Below, in pieces: positions 1 to 8,768 of a stretch of DNA of 64,000 nt. The translations under genes were made by a program, and so were the position numbers. The stretch comes from Cellulomonas avistercoris (GTDB lineage: Bacteria; Actinomycetota; Actinomycetes; Actinomycetales; Cellulomonadaceae). The notes under the pieces are model-generated. The model made no database searches. It saw nothing but the letters and a program-made list of their open reading frames with translations, and was not told the DNA's origin. The stretch spans positions 179,469-243,468 of the forward strand of contig NZ_JACSQV010000001.1 in assembly GCF_014836445.1 (NCBI RefSeq). Direction: 5' to 3'. Each line of letters begins with the position of its first letter. Position 1 is the stretch's first letter.

Positions 1-18
1 GCACCTGACGAGGACGAC

Positions 19-2712
19 ATGCGCACCGCCGAGATCCGCCAGCGCTGGCTCGACTACTTCGAGACCCGGGGCCACGCCATCGTGCCGTCCGTGCCCCTGA
101 TCTCCCCGGACCCGTCGATCCTGTTCACGATCGCCGGCATGGTGCCGTTCATCCCGTACATCCTGGGGACCCAGGAGGCGCCGTGGCCGCGCGTGGCCAA
201 CGCGCAGAAGTGCATCCGTACCAACGACATCGAGAACGTGGGCCGCACGACGCGCCACGGCACGTTCTTCCAGATGCTCGGCAACTTCTCGTTCGGCGAC
301 TACTTCAAGCAGGGCGCGATCGAGCTCGCGTGGGGCTTCCTCACCGGCTCGCAGGCCGACGGCGGCCTCGGGCTGGACGGCGACCGCTTCTGGGTGACCA
401 TCTGGAACGAGGACACCGAGGCGGCCGACGCGCTCGTCCGCGTCGGGGTGAACCCGAAGCACATCGTGCGCCTGACGCGCGAGGAGAACTTCTGGGACAC
501 GGGCCAGCCCGGCCCCGCGGGCCCGTGCGCCGAGTGGCACTACGACCGCGGCCCCGAGTTCGGCCCCGAGGCCGAGGGCGGGACGGTCGACCCCGGCGGC
601 GACCGGTACCTCGAGATCTGGAACCTCGTCTTCGACCAGTTCGTGCGCGGCGAGGGGCGGGGCAAGGACTACCCGCTGCTCGGTGAGCTCGAGCGCAAGG
701 CCATCGACACCGGGGCCGGCCTGGAGCGCATCGCGTACCTGCTGCAGGGCAAGAACAACCTGTACGAGACGGACGAGGTCTTCCCGGTCATCGAGCGCGC
801 CGCCGAGCTCACGGGGCGTCGCTACGGCGCGGGCGGCGAGGACGACGTGCGGCTGCGCGTCATCGGCGACCACGTCCGCTCCGCCCTCATGCTCATCGGT
901 GACGGTGTCACGCCGTCCAACGAGGGCCGCGGCTACGTGCTGCGCCGGCTCGTGCGGCGCGCGGTGCGCTCGTTGCGCCTGCTGGGTGTCGAGGAGGCCG
1001 CGCTGCCCCAGCTGCTGCCCATCAGCCGCGACCTCATGAGCGCGTCGTACCCCGAGATCGCGCGCGACTTCGACCGCATCTCCCAGGTGGCGTACGGCGA
1101 GGAGGAGACGTTCCTGCGGACCCTCACCGCCGGCACCTCGATCTTCGAGGGTGCGGTCACCCGTGCGAAGGCCGGTGCCGGCGACGGCGAGGCCGCGCTG
1201 ACCGGCGAGCAGGCGTTCGCGCTGCACGACACCTACGGGTTCCCGATCGACCTCACGCTCGAGATGGCGGCCGAGCACGGCGTCAGCGTCGACGAGCAGG
1301 CGTTCCGCACGCTCATGCAGGCGCAGCGGGACCGTGCGCGCGCCGACGCGCTGGCCAAGAAGACCGGCCACGCCGACACCAGCGCCTACCAGCAGCTCCA
1401 GCAGTCGCTGAGCAGCGAGCACGGCGCCCCCGTGACCTTCGTCGGCTACACCGACACGACCGCGCGCGCCAAGGTCGTCGGGCTGCTCGTCGACGGCGCG
1501 CCCGCCCCGGCGGCCACCGCACCCGCGCACGTGCAGGTCGTGCTCGACGTCACGCCCTTCTACGCCGAGGCCGGCGGCCAGCTCGCCGACACCGGCACGA
1601 TCACGCTCGAGAACGGCGGGATCGTCGAGGTCGACGACGTGCAGGCGCCGGTCAAGGGGCTGTCCGTGCACCACGGCCGCCTCGTCGACGGCACCGTCAC
1701 GCTCGGTGACCAGGGCACCGCGACGATCGACACCGCGCGCCGCCGGGCGATCGCGCGCGCCCACACCGCGACCCACATGGTGCACAAGGCGCTGCGCGAG
1801 GAGCTCGGCGACAGCGCCACGCAGGCGGGCTCGGAGAACGCGCCCAGCCGCCTGCGGTTCGACTTCCGGTCCGGGGCCTCGGTGCCGGCGTCCTCGCTCT
1901 CGCAGATCGAGGGCCGCGTCAACGAGCGGCTGCAGGACGACCTCGAGGTCACGGACCGCACGATGGCCATCGACGAGGCCCGCGCGCTGGGCGCGATGGC
2001 GCTCTTCGGCGAGAAGTACGGCAGCCAGGTGCGCGTCGTGTCCATCGGCGGCGACTGGTCGCGCGAGCTGTGCGCCGGCACGCACGTGCGGCGCTCGGGC
2101 GAGCTCGGGCTGGTCACGCTGCTGGGCGAGTCGTCCATCGGGTCGGGCGTGCGCCGCGTCGACGCGCTCGTCGGGGACTCGGCCTACGGCTACCAGGCCA
2201 AGGAGCGCGCGCTCGTCAGCCAGCTCTCCGGTCTGCTCGGGGCGCGCCCGGAGGAGCTCGGCGACCGCGTGTCGTCGCTGCTCACGCGCGTTCGCGAGTC
2301 GGAGAAGGAGCTCGCGGCGCTGCGCCAGGCACAGGTGCTGGCGGCCGCGGGTCAGCTCGCGGCGGGTGCCGAGCAGGTCGGCGCGGTCCGCGTCGTCGCG
2401 CACGACGCGGGCGACGTGGCGGCCCCGGACGACCTGCGCACGCTCGCGCTGGACGTGCGCGGGCGGCTGGGGGAGTCGTCCCCCGTCGTCGTGGCGGTCG
2501 GCGGCGTGGCCAAGGGCCGTCCCGTCGTCGTGGTGGCCACCAACGCGGCGGCGCGCGAGGCCGGGCACCGGGCGGGCGTGCTCGTGCGCGCCGCCTCGGG
2601 CGTCCTCGGCGGCGGCGGCGGTGGCAAGGACGACGTCGCCCAGGGCGGCGGAACCGACCCGGCCCGGCTGGCCGACGCCCTCGCGGGCGTCGTCGCGGCG
2701 GTCCGTGGCTGA
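19..2712 (+). CDS. alaS: alanyl-tRNA synthetase
   Basis: Charges tRNA-Ala with alanine in the cytoplasm. The 897-residue length is normal for the family. The class II catalytic core lies in the first ~450 residues, with the aminoacylation motif GRTTRHGTFFQMLGNFSF near residue 75. The editing domain has the zinc-binding HTATH at about residue 582 and CAGTH at about residue 685. A glycine-rich C-terminal C-Ala domain ends in a GGGGGGKDD stretch. The ATG at 19 is preceded by GACGAGGA, a plausible ribosome binding site, and its N-terminus (MRTAEIRQRWLDYF) is the standard AlaS start. Its end overlaps ruvX by 8 bases, so the two are translationally coupled. The alaS-ruvX-mltG-aroE order is common in actinobacteria. 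Confidence 0.97.
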   Translation: MRTAEIRQRWLDYFETRGHAIVPSVPLISPDPSILFTIAGMVPFIPYILGTQEAPWPRVANAQKCIRTNDIENVGRTTRHGTFFQMLGNFSFGDYFKQGAIELAWGFLTGSQADGGLGLDGDRFWVTIWNEDTEAADALVRVGVNPKHIVRLTREENFWDTGQPGPAGPCAEWHYDRGPEFGPEAEGGTVDPGGDRYLEIWNLVFDQFVRGEGRGKDYPLLGELERKAIDTGAGLERIAYLLQGKNNLYETDEVFPVIERAAELTGRRYGAGGEDDVRLRVIGDHVRSALMLIGDGVTPSNEGRGYVLRRLVRRAVRSLRLLGVEEAALPQLLPISRDLMSASYPEIARDFDRISQVAYGEEETFLRTLTAGTSIFEGAVTRAKAGAGDGEAALTGEQAFALHDTYGFPIDLTLEMAAEHGVSVDEQAFRTLMQAQRDRARADALAKKTGHADTSAYQQLQQSLSSEHGAPVTFVGYTDTTARAKVVGLLVDGAPAPAATAPAHVQVVLDVTPFYAEAGGQLADTGTITLENGGIVEVDDVQAPVKGLSVHHGRLVDGTVTLGDQGTATIDTARRRAIARAHTATHMVHKALREELGDSATQAGSENAPSRLRFDFRSGASVPASSLSQIEGRVNERLQDDLEVTDRTMAIDEARALGAMALFGEKYGSQVRVVSIGGDWSRELCAGTHVRRSGELGLVTLLGESSIGSGVRRVDALVGDSAYGYQAKERALVSQLSGLLGARPEELGDRVSSLLTRVRESEKELAALRQAQVLAAAGQLAAGAEQVGAVRVVAHDAGDVAAPDDLRTLALDVRGRLGESSPVVVAVGGVAKGRPVVVVATNAAAREAGHRAGVLVRAASGVLGGGGGGKDDVAQGGGTDPARLADALAGVVAAVRG

Positions 2713-3289
2713 CGGCCCGACGCCGCCCGCGGGCGCCGACGTCGACGTGGTGACGCGGGGCGTCCGCCTCGCGGTCGACGTCGGCACGGTCCGCGTCGGG
2801 CTCGCGTCGAGCGACCCGGACGGCATGCTCGCGACGCCGGTGGCGACGCTCGCGCGTGCCCCCGGCAAGCCGTCGTCGACGGCCGCGGACGTGGCGGCGA
2901 TCGCGGACGAGGCGCGGGAACGTGGTGCTCAAGTCGTGTACGTCGGGCTGCCCCGTCACCTGTCCGGTGCGGAGGGGTCGTCCGCGGGGGTCGCTCGCGC
3001 GTACGCTGTCGCACTGGCGCACGCGGTCCGGCCCCTCGGGGTCCGGCTCGTGGATGAGCGGATGAGCACCGTGACCGCGCATCACGCACTACAGGCGGCC
3101 GGCCGATCCGGACGCCGCCACCGGCAGGTCGTCGACCAGGCAGCCGCGGTGGTGATCCTGCAGCACGCGCTGGACGTGGAGAGGTCCACGGGACGACGTC
3201 CCGGGGAACGGGTCGAGGTCGACCCGGACCGTTCCGCCCCGGCGCGGGGGGCTGTTGCGGGTGACGACGGCACGACAACCGTGGAGTGA
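2705..3289 (+). CDS. ruvX: Holliday junction resolvase-like / pre-16S rRNA nuclease YqgF
   Basis: RNase H-fold nuclease of the YqgF/RuvX family, 194 residues. In other bacteria it processes the 5' end of pre-16S rRNA and has been linked to recombination. Visible family signatures are DVGTVRVGLA near residue 24 (first acidic residue), LVDERMST in the middle and DQAAAVVILQ near the end (last Asp). I chose the GTG at 2705 because it overlaps the alaS stop by 8 bases and leaves a normal short N-terminus; the reading frame is open far upstream, but that part is an alaS shadow. The C-terminal ~25 residues after the conserved core are low-complexity and probably disordered. Confidence 0.93.
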   Translation: MADGPTPPAGADVDVVTRGVRLAVDVGTVRVGLASSDPDGMLATPVATLARAPGKPSSTAADVAAIADEARERGAQVVYVGLPRHLSGAEGSSAGVARAYAVALAHAVRPLGVRLVDERMSTVTAHHALQAAGRSGRRHRQVVDQAAAVVILQHALDVERSTGRRPGERVEVDPDRSAPARGAVAGDDGTTTVE

Positions 3290-3296
3290 CACGCAG

Positions 3297-4508
3297 GTGA
3301 GCAACCAGACGGAGTGGTGGGCCCCCGTGAAGTCGGACGAGAGTGCGACCGAGCTCTTCGGTGGTGACCGTGCCGCGGCCGCGCCCGGTGCGCCCGAGCC
3401 GCGTCGCCGTTCGCGGGCCTCCGGACGCAAGCGCGACGAGCGGATGCGCAAGCAGCGTCGCCGCCGGTCGATCTCGGTCCTGGTGGTCGCCCTGGTGCTC
3501 GTGGTCGGTGCGGTCTACGTCGTCTTCTCCCTCATGGGCGGCTCTCTCCTCGGTGGCTCCGGCCAGACGCGGGCGGAGACGGACTACCCGGGGTCGGGCA
3601 GGCCGGGAGCGCCCACGGTGGTCATCAACGCCGGCGACTCGGGCGCGGCGATCGCCACGACGCTGCACCAGGCCGGGATCGTGGCCTCCGAGGAGGCGTT
3701 CCGCGACGCGTTCAACGCGAACCCCGACGCCGCGGGCATCCAGCCCGGCACGTACCAGCTGATGCTGGAGATGAAGGCCGAGCTCGCGGTCCGCGCGCTG
3801 CTCGACCCGAAGAGCCGGGTCTCGATGAAGGTCACGATCCCCGAGGCCTTCACCGCCGAGCAGATCTTCACGCGCATCCACGAGGTCACGCTCATCAGCG
3901 TCGACGACATCCGCGCCGCCGCGGCGGACCCCGCAGCCATCGGCCTGCCGGCGGAGGCCGGCGGCAAGGTCGAGGGGTGGCTCGCCCCGTCGACCTACCA
4001 GATCGAGCCGAACACCTCGCCGCAGAGCATCCTGTCGCAGATGGTCGCGAAGACCGTCGAGACGCTCAACTCCAAGGGCGTGCCGCAGGACCAGTGGCAC
4101 GACGTGCTGACGAAGGCCTCCCTCATCGAGAAGGAGGCCAAGCTCCACGAGGACCGGCCGATCATGGCCCGCGCGATCCAGAACCGGTTGGACCGCGGCA
4201 TGACGCTCGACATCGACGCGTCGGTCGCGTACGGCCTGGGGATCTCCGGGACGCAGCTCACGCGTGAGAACACCCAGGACCCGAGCAACCCGTACAACAC
4301 CTACAAGCACCTGGGGCTGCCGCCGACGCCCATCGCGGCCCCCGGTGTCGTGTCGATCGACGCCGTGCTCAACCCGGCCGAGGGCAAGTGGGTGTTCTGG
4401 GTGGCGATCGACCTCGAGACGGGGGAGACCCGGTTCGCCGAGACGCACGACGAGCACCAGGAGAACGTCGCACTGCTGAGGGCGTGGCAGGCGGAGCACG
4501 CGGGGTGA
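3297..4508 (+). CDS. mltG: endolytic murein transglycosylase MltG (YceG-like)
   Basis: Inner-membrane lytic transglycosylase that cuts nascent glycan strands and is thought to end peptidoglycan polymerisation. A basic cytoplasmic N-terminus of about 58 residues is followed by one membrane helix (about residues 59-81). Then come a LysM-like part and the YceG domain with SLIEKEAK; the catalytic Glu is at about residue 278. The GTG at 3297 has GGAG ten bases upstream. The frame opens earlier at 3255, and another GTG at 3327 is possible. It begins 8 bases after ruvX and overlaps aroE by 4 bases (GTGA). The long cytoplasmic N-terminus is usual in actinobacterial homologues. Confidence 0.93.
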   Translation: MSNQTEWWAPVKSDESATELFGGDRAAAAPGAPEPRRRSRASGRKRDERMRKQRRRRSISVLVVALVLVVGAVYVVFSLMGGSLLGGSGQTRAETDYPGSGRPGAPTVVINAGDSGAAIATTLHQAGIVASEEAFRDAFNANPDAAGIQPGTYQLMLEMKAELAVRALLDPKSRVSMKVTIPEAFTAEQIFTRIHEVTLISVDDIRAAAADPAAIGLPAEAGGKVEGWLAPSTYQIEPNTSPQSILSQMVAKTVETLNSKGVPQDQWHDVLTKASLIEKEAKLHEDRPIMARAIQNRLDRGMTLDIDASVAYGLGISGTQLTRENTQDPSNPYNTYKHLGLPPTPIAAPGVVSIDAVLNPAEGKWVFWVAIDLETGETRFAETHDEHQENVALLRAWQAEHAG

Positions 4509-5356
4509 CGGCTGCGCACCGTCGCGCGGCGGTGCTCGGGCACCCGGTCGCGCACTCGTTGTCGCCCGTGCTGCACCGTGCGGCCTACGCGGCGCTCGGC
4601 CTGGACACCTGGGCGTACGACGCCGTCGACGTCACCGAGGACCAGCTCCCGGCCTTCCTGGACCGTCTCGACGGGTCCTGGGCGGGGCTGAGCCTGACGA
4701 TGCCGCTCAAGCAGACGGTGATCCCGCTGCTGGACCACGTCGAGCCCCTCGCGCAGGTGGTCGGTGCCGTGAACACCGTGCTCGTGCAGGGCTCCGGTCG
4801 GGCGCGCACGCTCACGGGTGCCAACACCGACGTGCACGGCCTGGTCGCGGCGCTCGGTGAGGCCGGCGTCCCGGGCGGCCTGCGGTCGGCCGGTGTGGTC
4901 GGGGCCGGGGCGACGGCGGCGTCGACCCTCGCGGCGCTCGCGCAGCTGGGGTGCCCGACGCCCCGGGTGTACGTGCGGTCGCAGGCGCGTGCCGGCGCCC
5001 TGCTGCGCGCCGCGCACCGCATGGGCGTCGAACCACGGCTGTGCCGGCTCGACGACGCGGCGGGGGAGATCGGTCGCCTCGACGCGGTCGTGAGCACCCT
5101 GCCCGCGCACGCGGCGGACCCGCTCGCCGCAGCGCTGCCGGCCCACGTCGGCGGCGCACTGCTGGACGTCTGCTACGATCCGCGCCCGACGGCACTCGGG
5201 GCCGCGTGGGCCGCCCGTGGGGGCCGGGTGGTGGGCGGTGAGCGCATGCTGCTGCACCAGGCCGTCGAGCAGGTGCGGCTCATGACGGGACGGCCGGGCC
5301 CCCTCGCCGCGATGGATGCGGCGCTGGCCGCGGTGCTCGCCCCGGCCACCGCCTGA
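4505..5356 (+). CDS. aroE: shikimate dehydrogenase
   Basis: Reduces 3-dehydroshikimate to shikimate with NADPH, the fourth step of aromatic amino acid synthesis. The 283-residue protein has the substrate-binding HSLSPVLHRAA near the N-terminus, the catalytic Lys in LTMPLKQ, the partner Asp in GANTDVHGL, and a Rossmann-type VVGAGATAAS loop. The GTG at 4505 overlaps the mltG stop by 4 bases. The other shikimate genes aroC, aroK and aroB follow only after about 17 kb, separated by the pilus locus and two membrane-protein genes. Confidence 0.94.
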   Translation: MTAAHRRAAVLGHPVAHSLSPVLHRAAYAALGLDTWAYDAVDVTEDQLPAFLDRLDGSWAGLSLTMPLKQTVIPLLDHVEPLAQVVGAVNTVLVQGSGRARTLTGANTDVHGLVAALGEAGVPGGLRSAGVVGAGATAASTLAALAQLGCPTPRVYVRSQARAGALLRAAHRMGVEPRLCRLDDAAGEIGRLDAVVSTLPAHAADPLAAALPAHVGGALLDVCYDPRPTALGAAWAARGGRVVGGERMLLHQAVEQVRLMTGRPGPLAAMDAALAAVLAPATA

Positions 5357-5404
5357 CCGCGCCCGTCGCGCCCGTGTGCAGGGTGCGGCACCTCGGACGT
5401 CCGC

Positions 5405-5433
5405 CTTCAGAGTGCGGGAGCGCCTGCCGATGA
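5405..5433 (+). promoter_or_regulatory. sigma-28/WhiG-type promoter of pilB
   Basis: CTTCAG at 5405-5410, 15 bases, then GCCGATGA at 5426-5433. The second block matches the GCCGATAA-type -10 of flagellar/WhiG sigma factors; the first block is the weakest of the five copies in this locus. The second block starts 53 bases before the pilB GTG, the same distance as in the pilT copy. Confidence 0.6.
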
Positions 5434-5478
5434 CCTTCTCGGAGGCCGACGGCGGTCTCAGGACGAGGAGGCGCGCGC

Positions 5479-7152
5479 GTGAAGCAGCTCGGGGAGATCC
5501 TGCTGACCGAAGGTCTGGTGACGGAGGCGCAGCTGCTCGCGGCGATCGACGAGCAGACGTCGATGGGGACGTCCCTGGGACGGACGCTCGTCGAGCTGGG
5601 GATCCTGTCGGAGTCGCAGCTCGTGCGGGCGCTGGCCGCCCAGGTCGGGATGGAGTACGTCGACCTCGACGAGTACCCCGTCGACCGGATGGCCGTCACG
5701 ATGGTCCCCGCCGCGGTGTGCCGCCGGCACTCGGTGCTCCCGGTCGCGCTGCGCGACGGCGCCCTGGTGCTCGCGACGCCCGACCCCGGCAACGTCGTCG
5801 CCGTCGACGACGTGCGCACGCTGTCCGGGATGCGGGTCATCCCGGTGATCGCCGCGTACGACAACGTGCTGCGCGCGATCGACCGCTTCTGCCGTGCGGA
5901 CGACGAGATGGAGGACCTCTCGTCGGCGTTCGAGCAGGAGCTCGCGCCGCAGGAGGTCGACCTCGGCAACCTCGGGAACGTCTCCGACGACGACGCGCCG
6001 ATCGTGCGGTACGTCAACCTGCTGGTCACGCAGGCGATCACCGACCGCGCGTCGGACATCCACATCGAGCCCGCCGAGCACGACCTGCGCGTCCGGTACC
6101 GCATCGACGGGGTCCTGCACGAGACGCAGCGCTCGCCCAAGAACATCACCGGCGGCGTCATCAGCCGCGTCAAGATCATGAGCGACATCGACATCGCCGA
6201 GAAGCGCAAGCCGCAGGACGGCCGCATGTCCGTCGTGCACAACGGCCGCAAGATCGACCTGCGCGTGGCGACGCTGCCCACGGTGTGGGGCGAGAAGGTC
6301 GTCATGCGTATCCTCGACAACTCCACGGCGAGCCTGGACCTGCGGGACCTGTCTTTCCTGGACCACAACTACGAGACGTACCAGCAGTCGTACACCAAGC
6401 CCTACGGGATGATCCTGGTCACCGGGCCCACGGGCTCGGGCAAGTCGACGACGCTGTACGCGACGCTCAACGCGGTCTCCAAGCCGGAGATCAACGTCAT
6501 CACGGTCGAGGACCCGGTCGAGTACCGCCTCCCGGGGATCAACCAGGTCCAGGTCAACCCGAAGGCCGGGCTCACGTTCGCCGCGGCGCTGCGCTCGATC
6601 CTGCGCTCCGACCCCGACGTCGTGCTGCTCGGTGAGATCCGCGACCACGAGACCGCGCAGATCGCCGTCGAGGCCGCCCTCACGGGTCACCTCGTCCTGT
6701 CGACCCTGCACACCAACGACGCGCCGTCGGCCGTCACCCGTCTGACGGAGATGGGCATCGAGCCGTTCCTCGTGGGGTCGGCGCTGGACTGCGTCGTGGC
6801 CCAGCGGCTCGCGCGCCGCCTGTGCCCGAAGTGCAAGGAGCTGTACCAGCCGACGCCCATGGAGCTCGAGGCCGCGCAGTTCCCGTGGGTGCCGGGCGAG
6901 CCCCTGCCCGAGCTGTACCGGCCCGCGGGCTGCGTCGCGTGCTCGCGCACCGGCTACAAGGGCCGTCTCGCCCTGCACGAGGTCATGCGCGTCACCGAGG
7001 ACATCGAGCGCCACGCCGTGGCGCACTCGTCGTCGGCCGACATCGCGGCGACCGCGGTGCACCAGGGCATGCGCCGGCTGCGCGAGGACGGCTGGTACAA
7101 GGTCGCGTCGGGGCTGACGTCGATCGAGGAGATCCTGCGCGTCGTCGCCTGA
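5479..7152 (+). CDS. pilB: type IV pilus assembly ATPase PilB
   Basis: Hexameric ATPase that drives pilus extension at the inner face of the membrane, 557 residues. The first ~60 residues carry two copies of a pattern like QLGEILLTEGLVTEAQL and SLGRTLVELGILSESQL, which resembles MshEN. MshEN domains bind cyclic-di-GMP in some secretion/pilus ATPases; binding here is inference. The core has Walker A GPTGSGKSTTL (about residue 313), the Asp box, Walker B VVLLGEIRD, a His box LSTLHTND and a four-cysteine zinc site (CPKC ... CVAC). The GTG at 5479 follows AGGACGAGGAG. It heads the pilus locus and lies 53 bases after a sigma-28-like promoter. Confidence 0.95.
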   Translation: MKQLGEILLTEGLVTEAQLLAAIDEQTSMGTSLGRTLVELGILSESQLVRALAAQVGMEYVDLDEYPVDRMAVTMVPAAVCRRHSVLPVALRDGALVLATPDPGNVVAVDDVRTLSGMRVIPVIAAYDNVLRAIDRFCRADDEMEDLSSAFEQELAPQEVDLGNLGNVSDDDAPIVRYVNLLVTQAITDRASDIHIEPAEHDLRVRYRIDGVLHETQRSPKNITGGVISRVKIMSDIDIAEKRKPQDGRMSVVHNGRKIDLRVATLPTVWGEKVVMRILDNSTASLDLRDLSFLDHNYETYQQSYTKPYGMILVTGPTGSGKSTTLYATLNAVSKPEINVITVEDPVEYRLPGINQVQVNPKAGLTFAAALRSILRSDPDVVLLGEIRDHETAQIAVEAALTGHLVLSTLHTNDAPSAVTRLTEMGIEPFLVGSALDCVVAQRLARRLCPKCKELYQPTPMELEAAQFPWVPGEPLPELYRPAGCVACSRTGYKGRLALHEVMRVTEDIERHAVAHSSSADIAATAVHQGMRRLREDGWYKVASGLTSIEEILRVVA

Positions 7153-7173
7153 CGTGACCGGCGGGCGACCCGC

Positions 7174-7202
7174 CTCAAGTCGGACGCTCCTGCGACCGAT
7201 GA
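7174..7202 (+). promoter_or_regulatory. sigma-28/WhiG-type promoter of pilT
   Basis: CTCAAG at 7174-7179, a 15-base spacer, then ACCGATGA at 7195-7202. It has the same layout as the copies before pilB, both major pilins and pilM. A small GGCGGG-CGA-CCCGCC hairpin (7160-7174), possibly ending pilB transcripts, touches its upstream edge. Confidence 0.68.
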
Positions 7203-7247
7203 AGTCCACGGCGCCGCATGCCGGCGCGGACCCTCGGGAGGACGTAC

Positions 7248-8768
7248 GTGACGGAGAACCATCGGGCGTACCCGGGCGAGCCCACGCGGCCGCTCCCGCC
7301 CTACCGGCCTGCGGGCCCCACCGCCCAGACGTTCGCCCCGGTGCCGTCGCAGTCGAGCGCGCCCGCGCCGGCGGCGGCCGGCCTGCCCGCGTACGTGCCG
7401 CCCCCGGGCGGTCCCGGCGCGCCCCGTCACGGGACCGTGCCCGGGGCGGGTCAGGTGCCGACGCCGGCCCCGCACCTGCCGGACCCTGCGAGGGCGTTCC
7501 CGGACCGCGCGGCCGCACCTGCGCAGCCGCCGGCCCGGCCCGTCGCCCCGCCACCGGCGGCCCCGGCCGCCCCGACGGCCCGCCCCGCCGCGCAGGTGCG
7601 CCGGCCCGGCAGCGCCGACCGGCAGGAGGGTGACCTCGACATCGACGAGGTCCTGCACGAGATGGTGCGCCTCGGCGCGTCGGACGCGCACTTCACCGCC
7701 GGGTCGCCGCCGATGGTCCGCGTCTCGGGCGCGCTGCGCCCACTCGAGCAGTTCGGCCCGGTCATGCCGGACCCGCTGCGTCGCTCGCTGTACGCGATCC
7801 TGTCGCAGAAGCAGCGTGAGAAGTACGAGGCGAACCTCGAGCTCGACATCTCGCACGCCGTGCGCGGCCTGGCCCGGTTCCGCGTCAACGTCTACCAGCA
7901 GCGGGAGTCCATCGGCGCGGCGTTCCGTGTGATCCCCTACGAGATCAAGCCGCTCGAGGAGCTCGGGGTGCCGCCCGTCGTCGGGCAGTTCGCGTCCCTG
8001 CCGCGCGGCCTGGTCCTCGTGACGGGGCCCACGGGTTCGGGCAAGTCGACGACGCTCGCGTCGATCATCGACCTCGCGAACCGCACGCGCGAGGACCACA
8101 TCATGACGGTCGAGGACCCGATCGAGTTCCTCCACCGCCACAAGAAGTGCATCGTCAACCAGCGTGAGGTCGGCGCCGACACGCACTCCTTCACCAGTGC
8201 GCTCAAGCACGTGCTGCGGCAGGACCCCGACATCATCCTCGTCGGCGAGATGCGCGACCTGGAGACGATCTCGGTGGCCCTGACCGCCGCCGAGACCGGC
8301 CACCTCGTCTTCGCGACCCTGCACACCCAGGACGCCGCGCAGACCATCGACCGCATCATCGACGTGTTCCCGTCCCACCAGCAGGAGCAGGTGCGCACGC
8401 AGCTGGCCGGCGCCATCCAGGGCGTCGTCTGCCAGACCCTGTGCAAGCGGGCCGACGGCGCGGGGCGTGCGGTGGCCACCGAGGTGCTCATCGCGACGCC
8501 CGCCATCCGCAACCTCATCCGCGAGGGCAAGACGCACCAGATCTACTCCTCGATGCAGGCGGGCGCCCAGCAGGGCATGCACACGCTCGACCAGCACCTC
8601 GCGGACCTGGTGAAGACCGGCCGTATCTCCTACGAGGTGGGGCTCGAGAAGTGCCACCACATCGAGGACTTCAACCGGCTGTCCGGGCGTGACGGCGGCG
8701 GCTCGTCCGGCGCGAACCTCGCTCGGTCGGGCATGGGCGGCTCCCACTACTCCGGGGGGATGCAGTGA
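7248..8768 (+). CDS. pilT: type IV pilus retraction ATPase PilT
   Basis: Hexameric ATPase that powers pilus retraction (twitching, DNA uptake in other bacteria). The 506-residue protein is longer than the usual ~350 because of a Pro/Ala-rich N-terminal extension of about 125 residues, probably disordered. The core holds ASDAHFTAGSPPMVRV, Walker A GPTGSGKSTTLAS, Walker B ILVGEMRD and the PilT-type His box FATLHTQDAAQTIDRI. I chose the GTG at 7248 because GGGAGGA lies five bases upstream; an earlier ATG at 7218 lacks such a site. The stop overlaps pilC. Presence of PilT implies a retractable pilus rather than a pure type II-like secretion system. Confidence 0.94.
   Translation: MTENHRAYPGEPTRPLPPYRPAGPTAQTFAPVPSQSSAPAPAAAGLPAYVPPPGGPGAPRHGTVPGAGQVPTPAPHLPDPARAFPDRAAAPAQPPARPVAPPPAAPAAPTARPAAQVRRPGSADRQEGDLDIDEVLHEMVRLGASDAHFTAGSPPMVRVSGALRPLEQFGPVMPDPLRRSLYAILSQKQREKYEANLELDISHAVRGLARFRVNVYQQRESIGAAFRVIPYEIKPLEELGVPPVVGQFASLPRGLVLVTGPTGSGKSTTLASIIDLANRTREDHIMTVEDPIEFLHRHKKCIVNQREVGADTHSFTSALKHVLRQDPDIILVGEMRDLETISVALTAAETGHLVFATLHTQDAAQTIDRIIDVFPSHQQEQVRTQLAGAIQGVVCQTLCKRADGAGRAVATEVLIATPAIRNLIREGKTHQIYSSMQAGAQQGMHTLDQHLADLVKTGRISYEVGLEKCHHIEDFNRLSGRDGGGSSGANLARSGMGGSHYSGGMQ

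Noticed and set aside
2352..4499. 715-codon minus-strand frame opposite ruvX and mltG
   Set aside because: Low-complexity Arg/Pro/Gly/His composition with no domain; ruvX and mltG are both clear on the plus strand.
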